From Ahaetulla prasina (taxonomy: Eukaryota > Chordata > Lepidosauria > Squamata > Colubridae): a stretch of 64,000 nt of DNA. Positions within the stretch are counted from its first letter, which is position 1; each line of letters begins with the position of its first letter. The translations under genes and the position numbers were made by a program. Of this stretch, positions 30,101 through 40,200 are shown piece after piece. The notes under the pieces were generated by a model, which was given only the letters and a program-made list of their open reading frames with translations, was not told the origin of the DNA and did not search any database. Location: positions 61,455,064 through 61,519,063 of the forward strand of contig NC_080542.1 of NCBI RefSeq assembly GCF_028640845.1, read 5' to 3'.

Positions 30101-32563
30101 AAACAATAAAAACACTTTAAAACAATAAAAAACTAAATAAAATATTTATCTAAAATAAATATGAATATTGATACCAATATCAGTTTGGTAGCCTCAGATC
30201 TATGACTTTAGCAAACTGGCAAAATATCCTGCTGGCTATAGGAATATTTGTCATGCTACTGCAAATCCATAATACTCATTTGGCTGAATTCTCTCCTGGT
30301 AATAGACCACTTCAACAGACTTTAACTGAACTGCCATTCCATACAGTTTTGGATTATTGTTTTATATATATATATTTGCATTAAAAAGCAATATATATAT
30401 TGCTTTTTAATGCAAATTCATGGCCACCAGCAAAAAAACTGATTTGTAGTGCAGTTGTTGTAGTTCTTTTGTCTTTTTCTTTTTCCTTCAAAGTTTTTTC
30501 TAATATTTATAGATTGCATTTAATCTTACCTTTACAGTAAATAATGATTTCTTGATTATTTCCCAGTGATTTATATTTTTCTTGTTATTTACTGTTCTTT
30601 GACTTGTTTACTTGTTTTGTTATAGCAAGTACCATGCAGAACTTAAATTCTGAATTTCCTGTTCATACTGAATTGAAATTATTCTGATCAAGTGCTGAGG
30701 AAGGTTTTATAATTTTCCAGTCAAGTACCGTATTTATCAGAGTATATGATACACATTTTCCCCCTAAAAGGGGATGAAAATTTGGGTGCGTCTTATACAT
30801 CAAATGTAGCCCTGCCCACCCACTAGCCCTCACCCTTTGGCCTCTGCCTCCCAGCAAATTACCTCCTTGCAGCAAGAAGAAACAGCTCATTTCAGCTTCA
30901 GCACAGCCTAATTAGCATAAGTTGATTGTCCATTGGATCGGCCTCCCAATTCTCAGCTGTTTCAGGCTGCAGGGATTGCCATTGCCTATTGCTGCGCAGG
31001 CTTCCGCTTTTTGCTGCAAGGAGGTACCGTATTTTTTGGAGTATAAGATGTACCTTTTTCCCCCAAAAAAGAGGGTGAAAATCTGGATACGTCTTATACT
31101 CTGAATGTAGTCCCGCCCAGCTTCTCAAACGGAGTTTCAGAGACTGAAAAAAGCATCAGAAATGAAGCTTCAGAAAAGAAGCCCCCAAACAGAACTTCAG
31201 AAAAGAAGTTCCCAAACAGCTTCAGAGGCATTTTTTCAGAAGCTCTGGAGGCTTTTAGAAGCAGAAAAAAGTTTTTTCTGAAGCGGAGTTTCAGAGGCAG
31301 AAAACAAAGCAAGGCACAGAGCTCACAACCAAGAAACCTGCTGCTAAAATTCACATCTGGGAACAGCTGATTGGGGGTATTCCGGGAGGCCAATCCACCT
31401 GCCAATCAGCTTTTTTCTTATTTCCTCCCCAAAAACTCTGGTGCATCTTACAATCCAAAAAATACGGTAAGTTTCTGAGCGCAGATTTTTTTTTCTTGTG
31501 CTAATCAAGCTATGCTGAAAACAAAAACGTAAAAGCAGTAAAGCAGGCTATTTGCTGTTTGCTGCAATGAGGCAAAATTGCTGGGAGGTAGAGGCAGAGG
31601 CAGATTTCTTTTTCTTGTTTTCCTCACCAAAAAAGATAGGTGTGTCTTATAGTCCAGAGCATCTTATACTCCAGAAAATACAATAGTCCTCAATTTACCA
31701 TGGCCCTTTAACAACCATTTGAACTTACGATGGTCATGGAACTGGTGCTTCATGGCCCATAAAGCACCCTTGGCCATTGTAAATGGTTGTACCTCGGGCC
31801 GGTCAAGTTTATGACCAGTTGTAGTGTTCCATGGTCATGTAACTGCAATTTATGGTTATTTTTGCTATCTTTTGGTAAAAAATGCCATTTAAATGAATGG
31901 CTTTGATTAACAACTACCATGCTTTCTTTGCAACAACCATAGAAAGGGGTCTAGGACAACTCACCATATCCAACTTCCTGCATCCAACTTGCGTCCAGAT
32001 TGCCATGGGACAACTCTTCATGGCCAACTCACTATGGGACAGCTTACCATGGGACAAGCCTTTCACTAATTTTGAACAAATGGTGAAGTAGAATAATTAA
32101 AGAAAGTATGCAAATGGAGGGACAACATGAAATGTGAATGACAAAAATTAATACATTTTTAAATTATGTTAAATAATTGAGTTTAATTGTTCTGTGGCAA
32201 GTTGCCTTGTGGTGTCTCATGGCAAATGGGCCATGGTGAATTGACTGGCAGGATGGCCATAGTGAGTTGTCCCATTCCGATAGAAAGGCCAGGAAAATAT
32301 TTCCAATAATATGCTTTTCTTGACTTACGACTGTAATGACTTATGAACAAATTTCTGGTTCCAAATACGGTCATAAGCTGAGGATATATGCAGTCTTCAT
32401 TGAATAGGAAGCATTTGACATATCTCCATGCTTCACATTTGGTTTTGTTATTCTTTAAAATATGGATTTGTGTCTTGCAGATATTGTAAGTAAGAGAATT
32501 GTTCATTTCATCTTACTTCATGAGGACGTCTCTCTTCAATATTTCATTCCAGCCCTTGCATGA
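18148..32563 (+). CDS. HUS1: HUS1 checkpoint clamp component (complete, 8 coding exons)
   Basis: HUS1 forms the RAD9-RAD1-HUS1 (9-1-1) ring loaded on damaged DNA in the nucleus, which activates ATR-CHK1 and assists repair. Exons: 18148-18199, 19303-19430, 22799-22975, 23814-23921, 25199-25273, 26404-26503, 29718-29849, 32481-32563. All introns are GT/AG; the sum is 855 nt, 284 codons plus TGA, with no break. Matches the PCNA-like HUS1 family throughout: MRFRAKIVD start, [67 protein letters not shown] and [13 protein letters not shown] end. The human protein as I recall it is 280 residues; the four extra fall at the exon 6/7 junction, in a flexible linker. The start is fixed by the family N-terminus. 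Introns hold many TEs. Confidence 0.97.
18380..18518. mobile_element. hAT-like foldback MITE in HUS1 intron 1
   Basis: Arms CAGGGCTCTGCAAACTTGGC and its near-complement ending GAGAGAGCCCTG. Target duplications CTCCGAGA (18372-18379) and CTCTGAGA (18519-18526) match at 7 of 8. Confidence 0.88.
18519..19302 (+). other. HUS1 intron 1, remainder
   Basis: No named repeat except a G homopolymer near 19045-19055. Ends at the acceptor CTGTCTTGACAG. Confidence 0.5.
19303..19430 (+). CDS. HUS1: HUS1 exon 2
   Basis: Acceptor CTGTCTTGACAG, donor GTAAGA. Encodes [20 protein letters not shown] and [16 protein letters not shown], a strongly conserved block of the first clamp domain. Confidence 0.96.
19480..20040. 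repeat. GC-rich foldback block in HUS1 intron 2
   Basis: Much richer in GC and CpG than the rest of the intron. GTTGATTGAAAAGAATCCTC (about 19678) and its partner GAGGATGCTTTTTAATCAAC (19738-19757) form inverted arms around a 40-bp loop; a GGA repeat sits near 20020. ORFs on both strands are not recognisable proteins. Probably a transposon remnant; a CpG island with regulatory use is the alternative. Confidence 0.4.
20260..22045 (+). mobile_element. CR1 LINE, long 3' portion, in HUS1 intron 2
   Basis: Frameshifted ORF2 pieces in order: [14 protein letters not shown] with [14 protein letters not shown] (20676-20864), FDKI-type palm segment, [18 protein letters not shown] encoded near 21170-21220, [15 protein letters not shown] (21326-21532), then the usual CR1 C-terminal block and 3' end. 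Sense relative to HUS1. Interrupted by a small hAT-like element at 21876-21998. Confidence 0.85.
21876..21998. mobile_element. hAT-like MITE nested in CR1
   Basis: Left end CAGGTGTGTCAAATTGGTGG, right end GCGAGTTTGAAACCAGTG. It interrupts the CR1 phrase GGGGGCTTGATAGA...GACTAGAAG. Flanks TGATAGAA and GACTAGAA agree at only 5 of 8, so the boundary is approximate. Confidence 0.6.
22046..22798 (+). other. HUS1 intron 2, remainder
   Basis: AT-rich intron DNA without named repeats, ending at acceptor TTGTTCTAG. Confidence 0.5.
22799..22975 (+). CDS. HUS1: HUS1 exon 3
   Basis: Acceptor TTGTTCTAG, donor GTGAGT; 59 codons, phase 0. Encodes [20 protein letters not shown] and [20 protein letters not shown]. 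Read-through of the donor would add only a few residues before a stop. Confidence 0.97.
22976..23813 (+). other. HUS1 intron 3
   Basis: 838 bp, AT-rich, GTGAGT to TTTCTTCCAG. No repeat recognised. Confidence 0.5.
23814..23921 (+). CDS. HUS1: HUS1 exon 4
   Basis: Acceptor TTTCTTCCAG, donor GTAAGT; 36 codons. Encodes [20 protein letters not shown], the start of the second clamp domain after the interdomain connector. Confidence 0.96.
24569..24652. mobile_element. hAT-like MITE, one arm lost, perfect 8-bp duplication
   Basis: CAGGGGTCTCCAAGC passes straight into the right arm, which ends TTGGAGACCCCTG. CCTTGGAG at 24561-24568 and 24653-24660 is a perfect target duplication. At 84 bp it is an internal-deletion form of the 135-bp family. 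In HUS1 intron 4. Confidence 0.9.
25121..25179 (+). mobile_element. 59-bp LINE (L2-like) 3' tail beside HUS1 exon 5
   Basis: CCTTCGGGAGAAGGGCGGTA followed by TAAAAATTTAAATAAAT repeats is the extreme 3' end of the LINE seen complete on the minus strand at 48517-49136. Perfect 11-bp duplication TACTGATTTTA at 25110-25120 and 25180-25190. The right copy is only 8 bases from the exon 5 start. Confidence 0.9.
25199..25273 (+). CDS. HUS1: HUS1 exon 5
   Basis: Acceptor ATTTTATTTTGCAG, donor GTAAGT; 25 codons, phase 0. Encodes [20 protein letters not shown]. The tract before the acceptor comes from the target duplication of a LINE insertion. Confidence 0.96.
25274..26403 (+). other. HUS1 intron 5
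   Basis: 1.1 kb AT-rich intron without a named repeat, ending TTTTTGGCAG. Confidence 0.5.
26404..26503 (+). CDS. HUS1: HUS1 exon 6
   Basis: Acceptor TTTTTGGCAG, donor GTAAGC; 33 codons plus one base. Encodes [20 protein letters not shown] and [11 protein letters not shown]. Confidence 0.96.
26504..27079 (+). other. HUS1 intron 6, 5' part
   Basis: No named repeat. A 132-codon ORF starting at 26789 runs into the antisense L1 and is not a recognisable protein. Confidence 0.4.
27080..29640 (-). mobile_element. Antisense L1, 3'-truncated, in HUS1 intron 6
   Basis: Read on the minus strand: 5'UTR-like DNA (29640 to about 29425), ORF1 beginning [13 protein letters not shown] near 29422 with a coiled coil ([20 protein letters not shown]) and a stop, endonuclease-domain pieces (28357-28160), and the start of the RT region ending [12 protein letters not shown] at about 27083. 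The rest of ORF2, 3' UTR and poly(A) are absent. No target duplication was recognised. Several frameshifts make it inactive. Confidence 0.85.
29718..29849 (+). CDS. HUS1: HUS1 exon 7
   Basis: Acceptor GAATTTTAG, donor GTAAGT; 132 nt. Encodes a linker ([16 protein letters not shown]), then [20 protein letters not shown] and LC. The linker accounts for the extra length relative to the human protein. Confidence 0.97.
29850..30727 (+). other. HUS1 intron 7, 5' part
   Basis: AT-rich with A-rich runs near 30090-30150 and the palindrome at 30374-30417. No exon seen. Confidence 0.5.
30374..30417. repeat. Perfect 44-bp palindrome with two octamer motifs
   Basis: Two 22-nt arms (ATTTGCATTAAAAAGCAATA plus TA, then its exact complement) with no spacer. 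Each outer end is the POU octamer (ATTTGCAT / ATGCAAAT). Not attributable to any TE terminus in this window. Confidence 0.9.
30728..31683. mobile_element. TIR element (CCGTATTTWTCGGAGTATAAGA), outer copy
   Basis: Left end CCGTATTTATCAGAGTATAT, right end CTTATACTCCAGAAAATACAA, TA at 30726-30727 and 31684-31685. The interior right part (GAGGTAGAGGCAGAGGCAG, TTTTCTTGTTTTCCTC) matches 45540-46236. Interrupted by a younger copy at 31027-31467. Confidence 0.75.
31027..31467. mobile_element. TIR element nested in a relative
   Basis: Left end CCGTATTTTTTGGAGTATAA, right end ATCCAAAAAATACGG, TA on both sides (31025-31026 and 31468-31469). The interior has a degenerate repeated CTTCAGAAAAGAAG phrase different from the outer element, so it is a different subfamily. 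Confidence 0.8.
31684..32390. mobile_element. Decayed MITE(s) with a GGACAACTCAC inverted pair
   Basis: Begins TAGTCCTCAATTTACC and later has TTACGACTGTAATGACTTATG, as in the CTCGACTTACGA family. Inside, GGACAACTCACCAT (about 31955) and ATAGTGAGTTGTCCC (about 32256) form an inverted pair with repeated CATGGGACAAC phrases, probably a second nested element. Boundaries are uncertain. Confidence 0.4.
32481..32563 (+). CDS. HUS1: HUS1 exon 8 (terminal coding)
   Basis: Acceptor TGTGTCTTGCAG. Encodes [20 protein letters not shown] then FIPALA and TGA at 32561-32563, the conserved HUS1 C-terminus. Confidence 0.97.
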
Positions 32564-33026
32564 ATTGAAAGCCATTCCGGCTTATATCTTCAAGTTGTTG
32601 AAATAGGTTAAAAAGAATGAAGGGAAAGATGCTGTCTGTCTATTAAAAATTCATCTTGTAGCCAATTTACTATCTCTCTCTTTCTGAGTATATGGAATAT
32701 TTTTAAAAATCATGCAGAGAATGTGGGAAGGGAATAAGCACAGAACTAAAGACTTCAATCATTTGTTTTTATCTGTTCAGGAATTATGAATTTAACTACT
32801 GTCAAATAGCTGTCTCTAGGAAGATGTGATTTTTAGCAGGAAGGGTGCTTCATACCCAAATTAAAAAATATATATTTTGGAAAAATAATGAACTTTTGTC
32901 TAATAGATTCAATTAAGCATTGACCTAGATAGTTGGGTACTGTCGGGATTTAACATTTTGATGATGGTATCATACAAATGAAGCAAATTACATCATATTA
33001 TTTGCATATGTATTATGTGGAATAAA
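32564..33026 (+). other. HUS1: HUS1 3'UTR with candidate poly(A) signal
   Basis: AATAAA at 33021-33026 is the first canonical signal after the stop; another is at 33131-33136. The cleavage site is inferred. Confidence 0.5.
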
Positions 33027-34291
33027 TATCTGTTCCAATGTCTGCAAAAGATATAAATTGCAGCAAAAAAATTATATACTGCATGCAAGTCCATTATATC
33101 AAACTTTGATTTTATAAAGTTTATAAACTAAATAAACATGAAAAATTATAAACACATATCAAACATAGGTAAATAATCATTTAGGATCAATCCACATGGA
33201 TAGTAATACATATTTATGCATTAACCTTAAACATTACAAAGTGAGGCAAACAAGGAATGAAATAAACTTTACAGTGGAACTAACAGAAATTCCTGAAATT
33301 GGATTTGACAGTTGATTCCTAGGTAAGAGTGATAGATGGCAGTGATGGGCATCAGCCGTACATCATAGCAGATAAAAACAGTTGCGTGCCAAGGGAGAAA
33401 GAAGTGAAAGAGAACTAAAAATTCAAGCAAAGTTAAGTAAAATTAAAGATGCAAATGATGAGGAGGAAAGAAAAGGACAATTAAAGAATTGGTGCTGCTG
33501 CACAACAGACAGACAAAAGCAATGGCCCAGCATGACGTTTTCAAAAAGGGGAGAAAAGGAGGAAGAATAATAAAGCAAAGTTATGTAAAAGTTAAAGAGG
33601 AAAAGAAATAGAACAGGAGGAAGAAAAGAGGATGGGGAAAAGGTTGCAGGGGTGTACAGCTATTGTTGGGCTCAATCAATGCAGGGTGGCATTGTAATCA
33701 ATATGTACAGTAGGTGGCAGTGGTGTTGGCAATATTGCTGACGGCAATTATAGACACAACTGACATATGCAGGTAGTAGCATCGGCAATGGGTGTAAATG
33801 GTGATGAATGCAGCAGGCAGTAATGGTGCAAAGTGGCGTGCACAACTGACAGCAGAGGTGCGAGGTAGCAGATGCAATGAGGTGCTTATCAGGGAGAAGA
33901 AAAAAAAGTAAAATTAAAGACAAAGGAAGAAAGGTGGAGAGAGAAGGAATGGCATCAGGACTACAGCAGGATGTGCAGCACTATTCAACACTAGCTACAA
34001 GAGTTAATACAACATTAGCTACAAGAGTGAGCAGGGGATTAACTTAAGTATTAATTCATCATTAACCTGAAGAAGGAGCAAAAGACCAATTTCCAAAAGA
34101 AGGAACAGACCCAAAGATTGTTTAAAAATCGTGCATAAAGCTTTTTTTTTTTTAAATTAAAAATTTTAATTTCTTAAAAGTGTTCAGTTTTTAAAATTTT
34201 AGAATTTTTAAAATCTTTAAAAGAAAAAAGGGTCAAAAGACTAAAATAATTACACCAGTTTAGTATCTTAAAATAAAACCTTATTAAAATA
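33027..34291. other. Intergenic downstream of HUS1
   Basis: A/G-rich from 33370 to 33650 and a loose GGTGGCAG/GGCAGTAATGG-type repetitive stretch at 33680-33880. No recognisable gene. Confidence 0.4.
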
Positions 34292-34470
34292 TCCCAAAGG
34301 TGCTTTTTCAAGAGGCAATGGGACTTTCTGGTTTTCTTTGAAGATGTTTCGCTTCTCATCTAAGAAGTTTCTTCAGCTTCTTGGATGAATCTTCTTCAGC
34401 TTCAGAGCTGAAGAAGCTTCTTGGATGAGAAGCAAAAGTCCAGTTGTCTCTTGAAAAAGCACCTTTGGGA
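34292..34470. mobile_element. Foldback MITE (TCCCAAAGGTGCTTTTTCAA)
   Basis: TCCCAAAGGTGCTTTTTCAA at the left and its exact complement at the right, with inner inverted GAAGCTTCTTGGATGA phrases. The family recurs at 2350-2530. Flanking CCGTGATCTGGGTAACTGAG may belong to a longer element. Confidence 0.75.
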
Positions 34471-34584
34471 CAACCGTGATCTGGGTAACTGAGAATCTGC
34501 ATAGACTTACTAAAACATATTTTTAAAAACATTTAAAAAAATATTTCTAAAATCAAGATTTTTACAATTTTAAAACAAAGTAGG

Positions 34585-34897
34585 GATCCATAGGTGACTA
34601 TATGTTCTGCTCCACTCGCACACACAGAAGCCTGCTTTTAGAGATTTTTTTATTAACGTTCCCAGCAATTCCCTTCAGCTAGCCTCAGAACTGTCCCAAA
34701 TAAATCTAGCAAAGGTTAGTTCGCAAAACAATGGCCAATAGTCCATAAAACAATGGAAAGTTTCCCCAATAAGTCAGTCCACCAAACAAACTTAACTCCA
34801 CCAAGCCAAACTGAAATATACCCACAAGAACTGACTTGGCAAGAGAAGTTCAGAGTGTCCAAGGCACAAAGTCAAGTTGGAAGTACAAGGAACACAG
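34585..34897. mobile_element. Older dispersed repeat, left part, target of the L1
   Basis: Continues on the far side of the L1 at 41161-41465: the 19-bp target duplication sits within it, and text such as AAACAATGGCCAATAGTCC leads to CAGATCTCCGCTGCTCC beyond. It resembles a dispersed snake repeat, possibly LTR-derived; class not certain. Confidence 0.4.
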
Positions 34898-35340
34898 AGG
34901 GGCGTGGCCATGACCGTGGTGGGGTAAGGACCTTTCCTTCACTTCACAGGGCTTAATAATGAAGATTTATGAGGATTAATGCTGTTTGGAATGCACCGTT
35001 ATGGATGAAAGTTAATAAATCATGAAGTGGAAGTGTTAATAGCCCAGCAGACTGAATTTAAAACTGGTAGGTCATTTGAAACTGCTTGAATTAAGGAGTT
35101 TTTACTGCGTGGAATGACCGAACTGGCAGACACGATGAGTTTGGAATAAACTGCTGTCTTTTGCTTTCCTTATTATAATTATCGTGTTCTGTGTTAAATG
35201 CTGAGGCTAAGGAATATCAAAGACTGAATTTGCTAATGAGAAGAATTTTAATTGAAGAGATCGATCTTTTGTGCTGGACTGACTAGCTGAAGAAGATTTT
35301 ATTAGGTGGATAATTTTTTTATTATTATTTTTCTTTTGAG

Positions 35341-36013
35341 AGGAAATTAACAGCTTGTTTATATTATAGAAAACAAAAAAAGGACTTTGTTTTGAAGTTC
35401 AAGCTGGTTTTTTTTTTCTTCTCTGCCGACGTGGAGAAAAAATGGCGCTGATTAAGCTGTGAGGTAATAGTGTTTCTTTGTGGAGTGAATATGACTCATA
35501 AGTTACTGATAAGCTACTAACGAGTGCAAATAAGCCGCTTTCGCTTCAATTAAAGATTGTCGCCCTTGATCTTCATCAAGACCCTCTGTAAAATTGGTTT
35601 GACTGCTGTCCTTTGATCTTCACTAAGACTCTTTGAAAATTGGAATCCCAGTTTGAGAAATTTTTGTTTTTTTTTTGAGAGGAAATTAATAGCTTGTTTA
35701 TATTACAGAAAACAAAAAGGACTTTGTTTTGAAGTTCAAGCTGGTTTTTTTTTCTTCTCTGCCGACGTGGAGAAAAATGGCGCTGATTAAGCTGTGAGGT
35801 AATTGTGTTTCTTTGTGGAGTGAATATGACTCATAAGTTACTGATAAGCTACTAACGAGTGCAAATAAGCCGCTTTCGCTTCAATTAAAGATTGTCGCCC
35901 TTGATCTTCATCAAGACCCTCTGTAAAATTGGTTTGACTGCTGTCCTTTGATCTTCACTAAGACTCTTTGAAAATTGGAATCCCAGTTTGAGAAATTTTT
36001 GTTTTGTTTTTTC
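35341..36013 (+). repeat. Tandem L1 5'UTR monomers (339-bp unit, two copies)
   Basis: AGGAAATTAA at 35341 and AGGAAATTAAT at 35680 begin nearly identical units containing GCCGACGTGGAGAAA, ATGGCGCTGATTAAGC and GATTGTCGCCCTTGATC. The second ends just before ORF1. Tandem promoter monomers are known from mouse L1; a promoter role here is inferred. Confidence 0.9.
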
Positions 36014-36016
36014 AAA

Positions 36017-37045
36017 ATGACTCAACAACTTTCAGAAACGCAGCAAATTGCTGCAGCTTTAAATAAAATTGGGGAAAAAATAGCAGGACTATCAGAGCGT
36101 ATAGATAAATTGACATTTAAACTGACATCTGAAGTGCAAAATTTAAAGCAAGAGATGAATGATAACTTTGCTAAACAAAAAGAGGAAATGATAATGATTA
36201 AAGATGAAATGGAGCAGCTGCATGTGCATGAGGCAAAAGTAGATCGGCAAATTGGCAAAATATTTTATAAAATGAGCAGCAAGATAAGAGAATTTGTCTT
36301 TTGGAAGAAGAGATGAGGAAATATAATTTTGTTATTAGAGGAATCTCGGAAGAAAGGAGGATAAATTGAAACAGCGGGTTTTGAAATGGATTAATGATTT
36401 GGATACGCAACTTACGCTCACATTAGCAGACCTGGCAAGTGTTTTAGAATTGGATATAGAAGGCAAAATGGTTCTAACAGGAATGTGCTTGTCAGGTTCG
36501 CAAATCTTGGTGATAAGTTGGAAGTTATGGCCAAGTTAAGAGAGCTGGGAGATGCTTTGAAGTTTGAAGGGAAGACTATTCAAGTCTTCCCGGATATATC
36601 AAGAGAAGAAAGGGCATGGAGATTTTTTTTAAAACCAATTACAAAAGTTTTGAGAGATAATGGAATTAAATACAATTGGAGGCCACCACAACAATTGAAA
36701 TTTTTTTATAAAGGAAGGATGCGTACAATCACCCCAGATATAGATGCATTATTATATTTACGGGAGCTTGGACTGATTGAGATGGAGGATTTAATGGAGA
36801 TAAAAGATCAAATGCTTCAGATGGGTGGAACATACGTGGAAACATCAATCTCAGAAGAAGAAAAAGGGGCTATTGGAGGGCAAGACTCTAAAGGGTTAAA
36901 GAGGAAAGAAATATCACCTGTGTTGGTTGAACAGAAGAAGAGTCGTGAGGATACAGTAGGAGAAGAAGCAGATAAGAGTCTTGGAAAATATGAAGCTGAA
37001 TGCGGGTCATCGCTATCTTTTTTTTTGAGTGATGAATTTAAATAG
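36017..37045 (+). pseudogene. L1 ORF1 (RNA-binding protein), frameshifted
   Basis: N-terminal coiled coil (TQQLSETQQIAAALNKIGEK onward), then after small indels at about 36300-36480 the RRM and C-terminal domain (LRELGDALKFEGKTIQVFPD, REERAWRFFLKPITKVLRDN). Bases 36017-36316 and 36485-37045 are in the same frame; the middle is in other frames, so at least three small indels are present. Confidence 0.9.
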
Positions 37046-37277
37046 ACAGCCCGAAAGAAGTGCCCCGGGCATTGGCACGTCCCCTCTCCCCCATTCTCTT
37101 TATAGAGGCGAAACCGATGAGGATGTGGGGGAAGAAGATTGTTTGTACTTTATTGTTTGTTTTGTTTTTTGTTTTTTTTCTGTTTGCTTATTGTTGTTTA
37201 TATGGTAGTTTAATGTCGGGTGGTGGGGGGCACAGAAAGGAAGATGCGGGGATAGGATTAAAAAATTTATATTTTAA

Positions 37278-40200
37278 ATGGGAGTTATAAAAATAATGTC
37301 ATGGAATGTGAAGGGTACAGGGAATCAGATTAAAAGAAGAAGATTGGAGCTTAAGATTAAAAGGGATTTACCAGACATTTTATTTTTACAAGAAACCCAT
37401 CAGAAATCTGAAGATTCAAATAGAATGTATATAAAAGGTATGCAAATATATGAAAAAGCATTTGGAACTTCAAAAGCTAGAGGAGTTGCAACACTGATAT
37501 CAGATAGGGTGTACTTTGAAAACATAAGGTAATTTTGGATGAAGATGGAAGATATGTAATAATTGTTGGAAATCTTAATGAGGAAAAAGTGACACTTGTT
37601 AATTTATATTTACCGAATGAAAACAAAGAGAATTTCTTGAAAAATAACAAAATTTTGGAGAATGAAAGTGTAGGAAAGTAATTGTGGCTGGGGATTTTAA
37701 TTTAATCAGAGATAAAATAGACAGTACTAATCCCACCGCTGTGGAGGAGCAAATAAAATGGGGATTTTAAATATGTGGATGCTTCAAATGGCGTGGTTGA
37801 TGTGTGGAGAGGTTAAAGGAATTGAGAGAGTATACACTTTTTCTCTAAGATATATAATACATATTCTAGAATTGATTATATTTTTCTTTCTAAAGATTTG
37901 TTGAATAATGTGGATAAGGTAGATGTGGGAATTTTAAAGATTCTGATCATGCAGAAGTTATGGTGGACTTAGATTTTAATTTTGAGAAAAAGAAGCTATT
38001 GGAGATATGACGAAATTGTATAAAATGAAAAGGATAAAAATGGATACTTAAAAATTGGAGGAAAGTTGGAGATTAAATGATAACGGGAGGTTAAATTTGA
38101 AATTGTTTGGGATGCGATGAAAGCGGTGTTTAGAGGAGAGTATCAAATTATCAAGTAGGAAATATAAAAATTATAAAATTAAAATGGAAAGAGATAAAAA
38201 TCAGATTAAAGAATTGGAAAATCAATTTTGCTTACTAAAGAAAAAAAATTCTTCAGGAGCTTAATATGTTAAGAAATAAAATGATAGAAGAAGATACAGA
38301 GTTAGTAAAAGAAATTTGAGATTTTAAATAGGAATTTTTGAATTTAGTAATAGAAATTCTAAATTATTGGCAAAGATGGCGAAAGATAAAAGAGAGAAGA
38401 GAGAAATTGGAGTTTTGATAGATGATAGAGGTATAAGATGTTATAAAAAATTAGAGAAATGTGAAGTGGTTAGAAACTTTTTTCAGAATCTATATTCAAA
38501 GAAACCAATTAATCGGGGAAAATTGCAAAGCTATTTAGAAAAGTATGTGGTGAAAATTGATCAAACATATAAGGAATTGATGGAAGAAGATATAACACAA
38601 GATGAGATTAATGGAATAATACAAAAATTAAAATTAGGGAAAGCTCCAGGTGAGGATGGATTACCTGTTGAGTTTTATAAAGAATTTAAAGAATTAATAA
38701 TACCAAGACTGCAAAAATTATTCAATGGAATATTACATGGTGGGGAAGTACCTTCGTCATGGAATAGAACGGTGATATCCCTAATTCCTAAACCAGATAA
38801 AGATTTAGAAAGGATTGAGTCCTATCGGCCCATTTCTTTAATTAATCAGGATGCAAAGATATTTACTGCTATTATAAGTAATAGATTAAATAGATTTATA
38901 GATAGATATATAAGTTATAATCAAGTAGGTTTTGTGAAGGGTAGATACATGAGTGATATTGTTAGAAGAGTATTAAATATTATAGATGTAGCTGAATATA
39001 ATGGTGATAAAATTGGTATAGTATCATTGGATATTTTTAAAGCTTTTGATTCTGTACAATGGGAAACTATTAAAGTAATTGTGGAGGCTTTAGGCTTTGG
39101 TAATAAGTTTATACATGTTATTTCAAAATTGTACCAAAAGAGCAGTGCAAGAGTGAAGGTGAATGGAATATTAACTGAAGAGATAAAATTAGAAGCTGGC
39201 ACGAGACAAGGATGTCCCTGTCCCCAACATTATTTTTATTGGCTATGGAAATATTGACAAAATGATAGAAAAGATGAAGAATTAGAAGGATATAAGGGTA
39301 TAAGATAAATTTGTATGGATGATACTTTAATTATTTTGAAAATGTAGAGAAAGATCTGAAAAGATATATAAGCATTTGATAGAATTTGAAGAAATGACAG
39401 GATTGAAAGTAAATTGGTCAAAGTCAGAATTATTGATGGATAGTAATGGTAATGAGTCTGAGAATATGCAAGAGCAATTTGGGATAAGGATTAAAACACA
39501 TTGAAATATTTGGGTATAGTGCTTTCACTTAAGGTTAAAGAATTGAAAAAACTTAATTATGATGTGGTGATTAACGAAATTGAGAAGAAGATAGATAAAT
39601 ATAAAATTTTAAAATTGTCTTGGTTTGGTAGAATTGCAATGTGTAAGATGATGTTGCTGCCTAAGTTCAACTTCTTATTCGAGATGCTACCACTAAATTT
39701 GACAGAGAAAGATATTGAAGGATATCAGAAAAAACTGGATAAATTTTGTAATGGTGGCAAAAGACCTAGATTAGTGAAGAAAATGTGGTATCAAAATCAA
39801 AAGGAAGGTGGATTAGGAATCCCCAAATTATTTAATTATTATTGTGCGTATGGTATCCGGATAGTGGTAAAAATATTAAAGGTGAAGATAACTATTGGAG
39901 AGACTTAGAGTTAAGGATATAGAGAAATTTGGACCAAGGTGGTTTTTAGATAAAGCAAATTTAAAATGTGTAAGTAGAAGTTATTGGTTAAAGGGATTAA
40001 GTAAAATGTGGAATAAATTTGTTAAAATTTTAATTCCGGATATAATCTTTTTGGGGGAGACAATTGAATTTGGCCAATTAAAAATAATATAATACGCAAT
40101 GAAGTGATTAAAGAGGAAAATATAGAAATTATTAGAGATTGGATAAAAGTTATGGAAATGAAAGGAGGAATAAAGAAATTATTGAAAAATTAGGGTTAAG

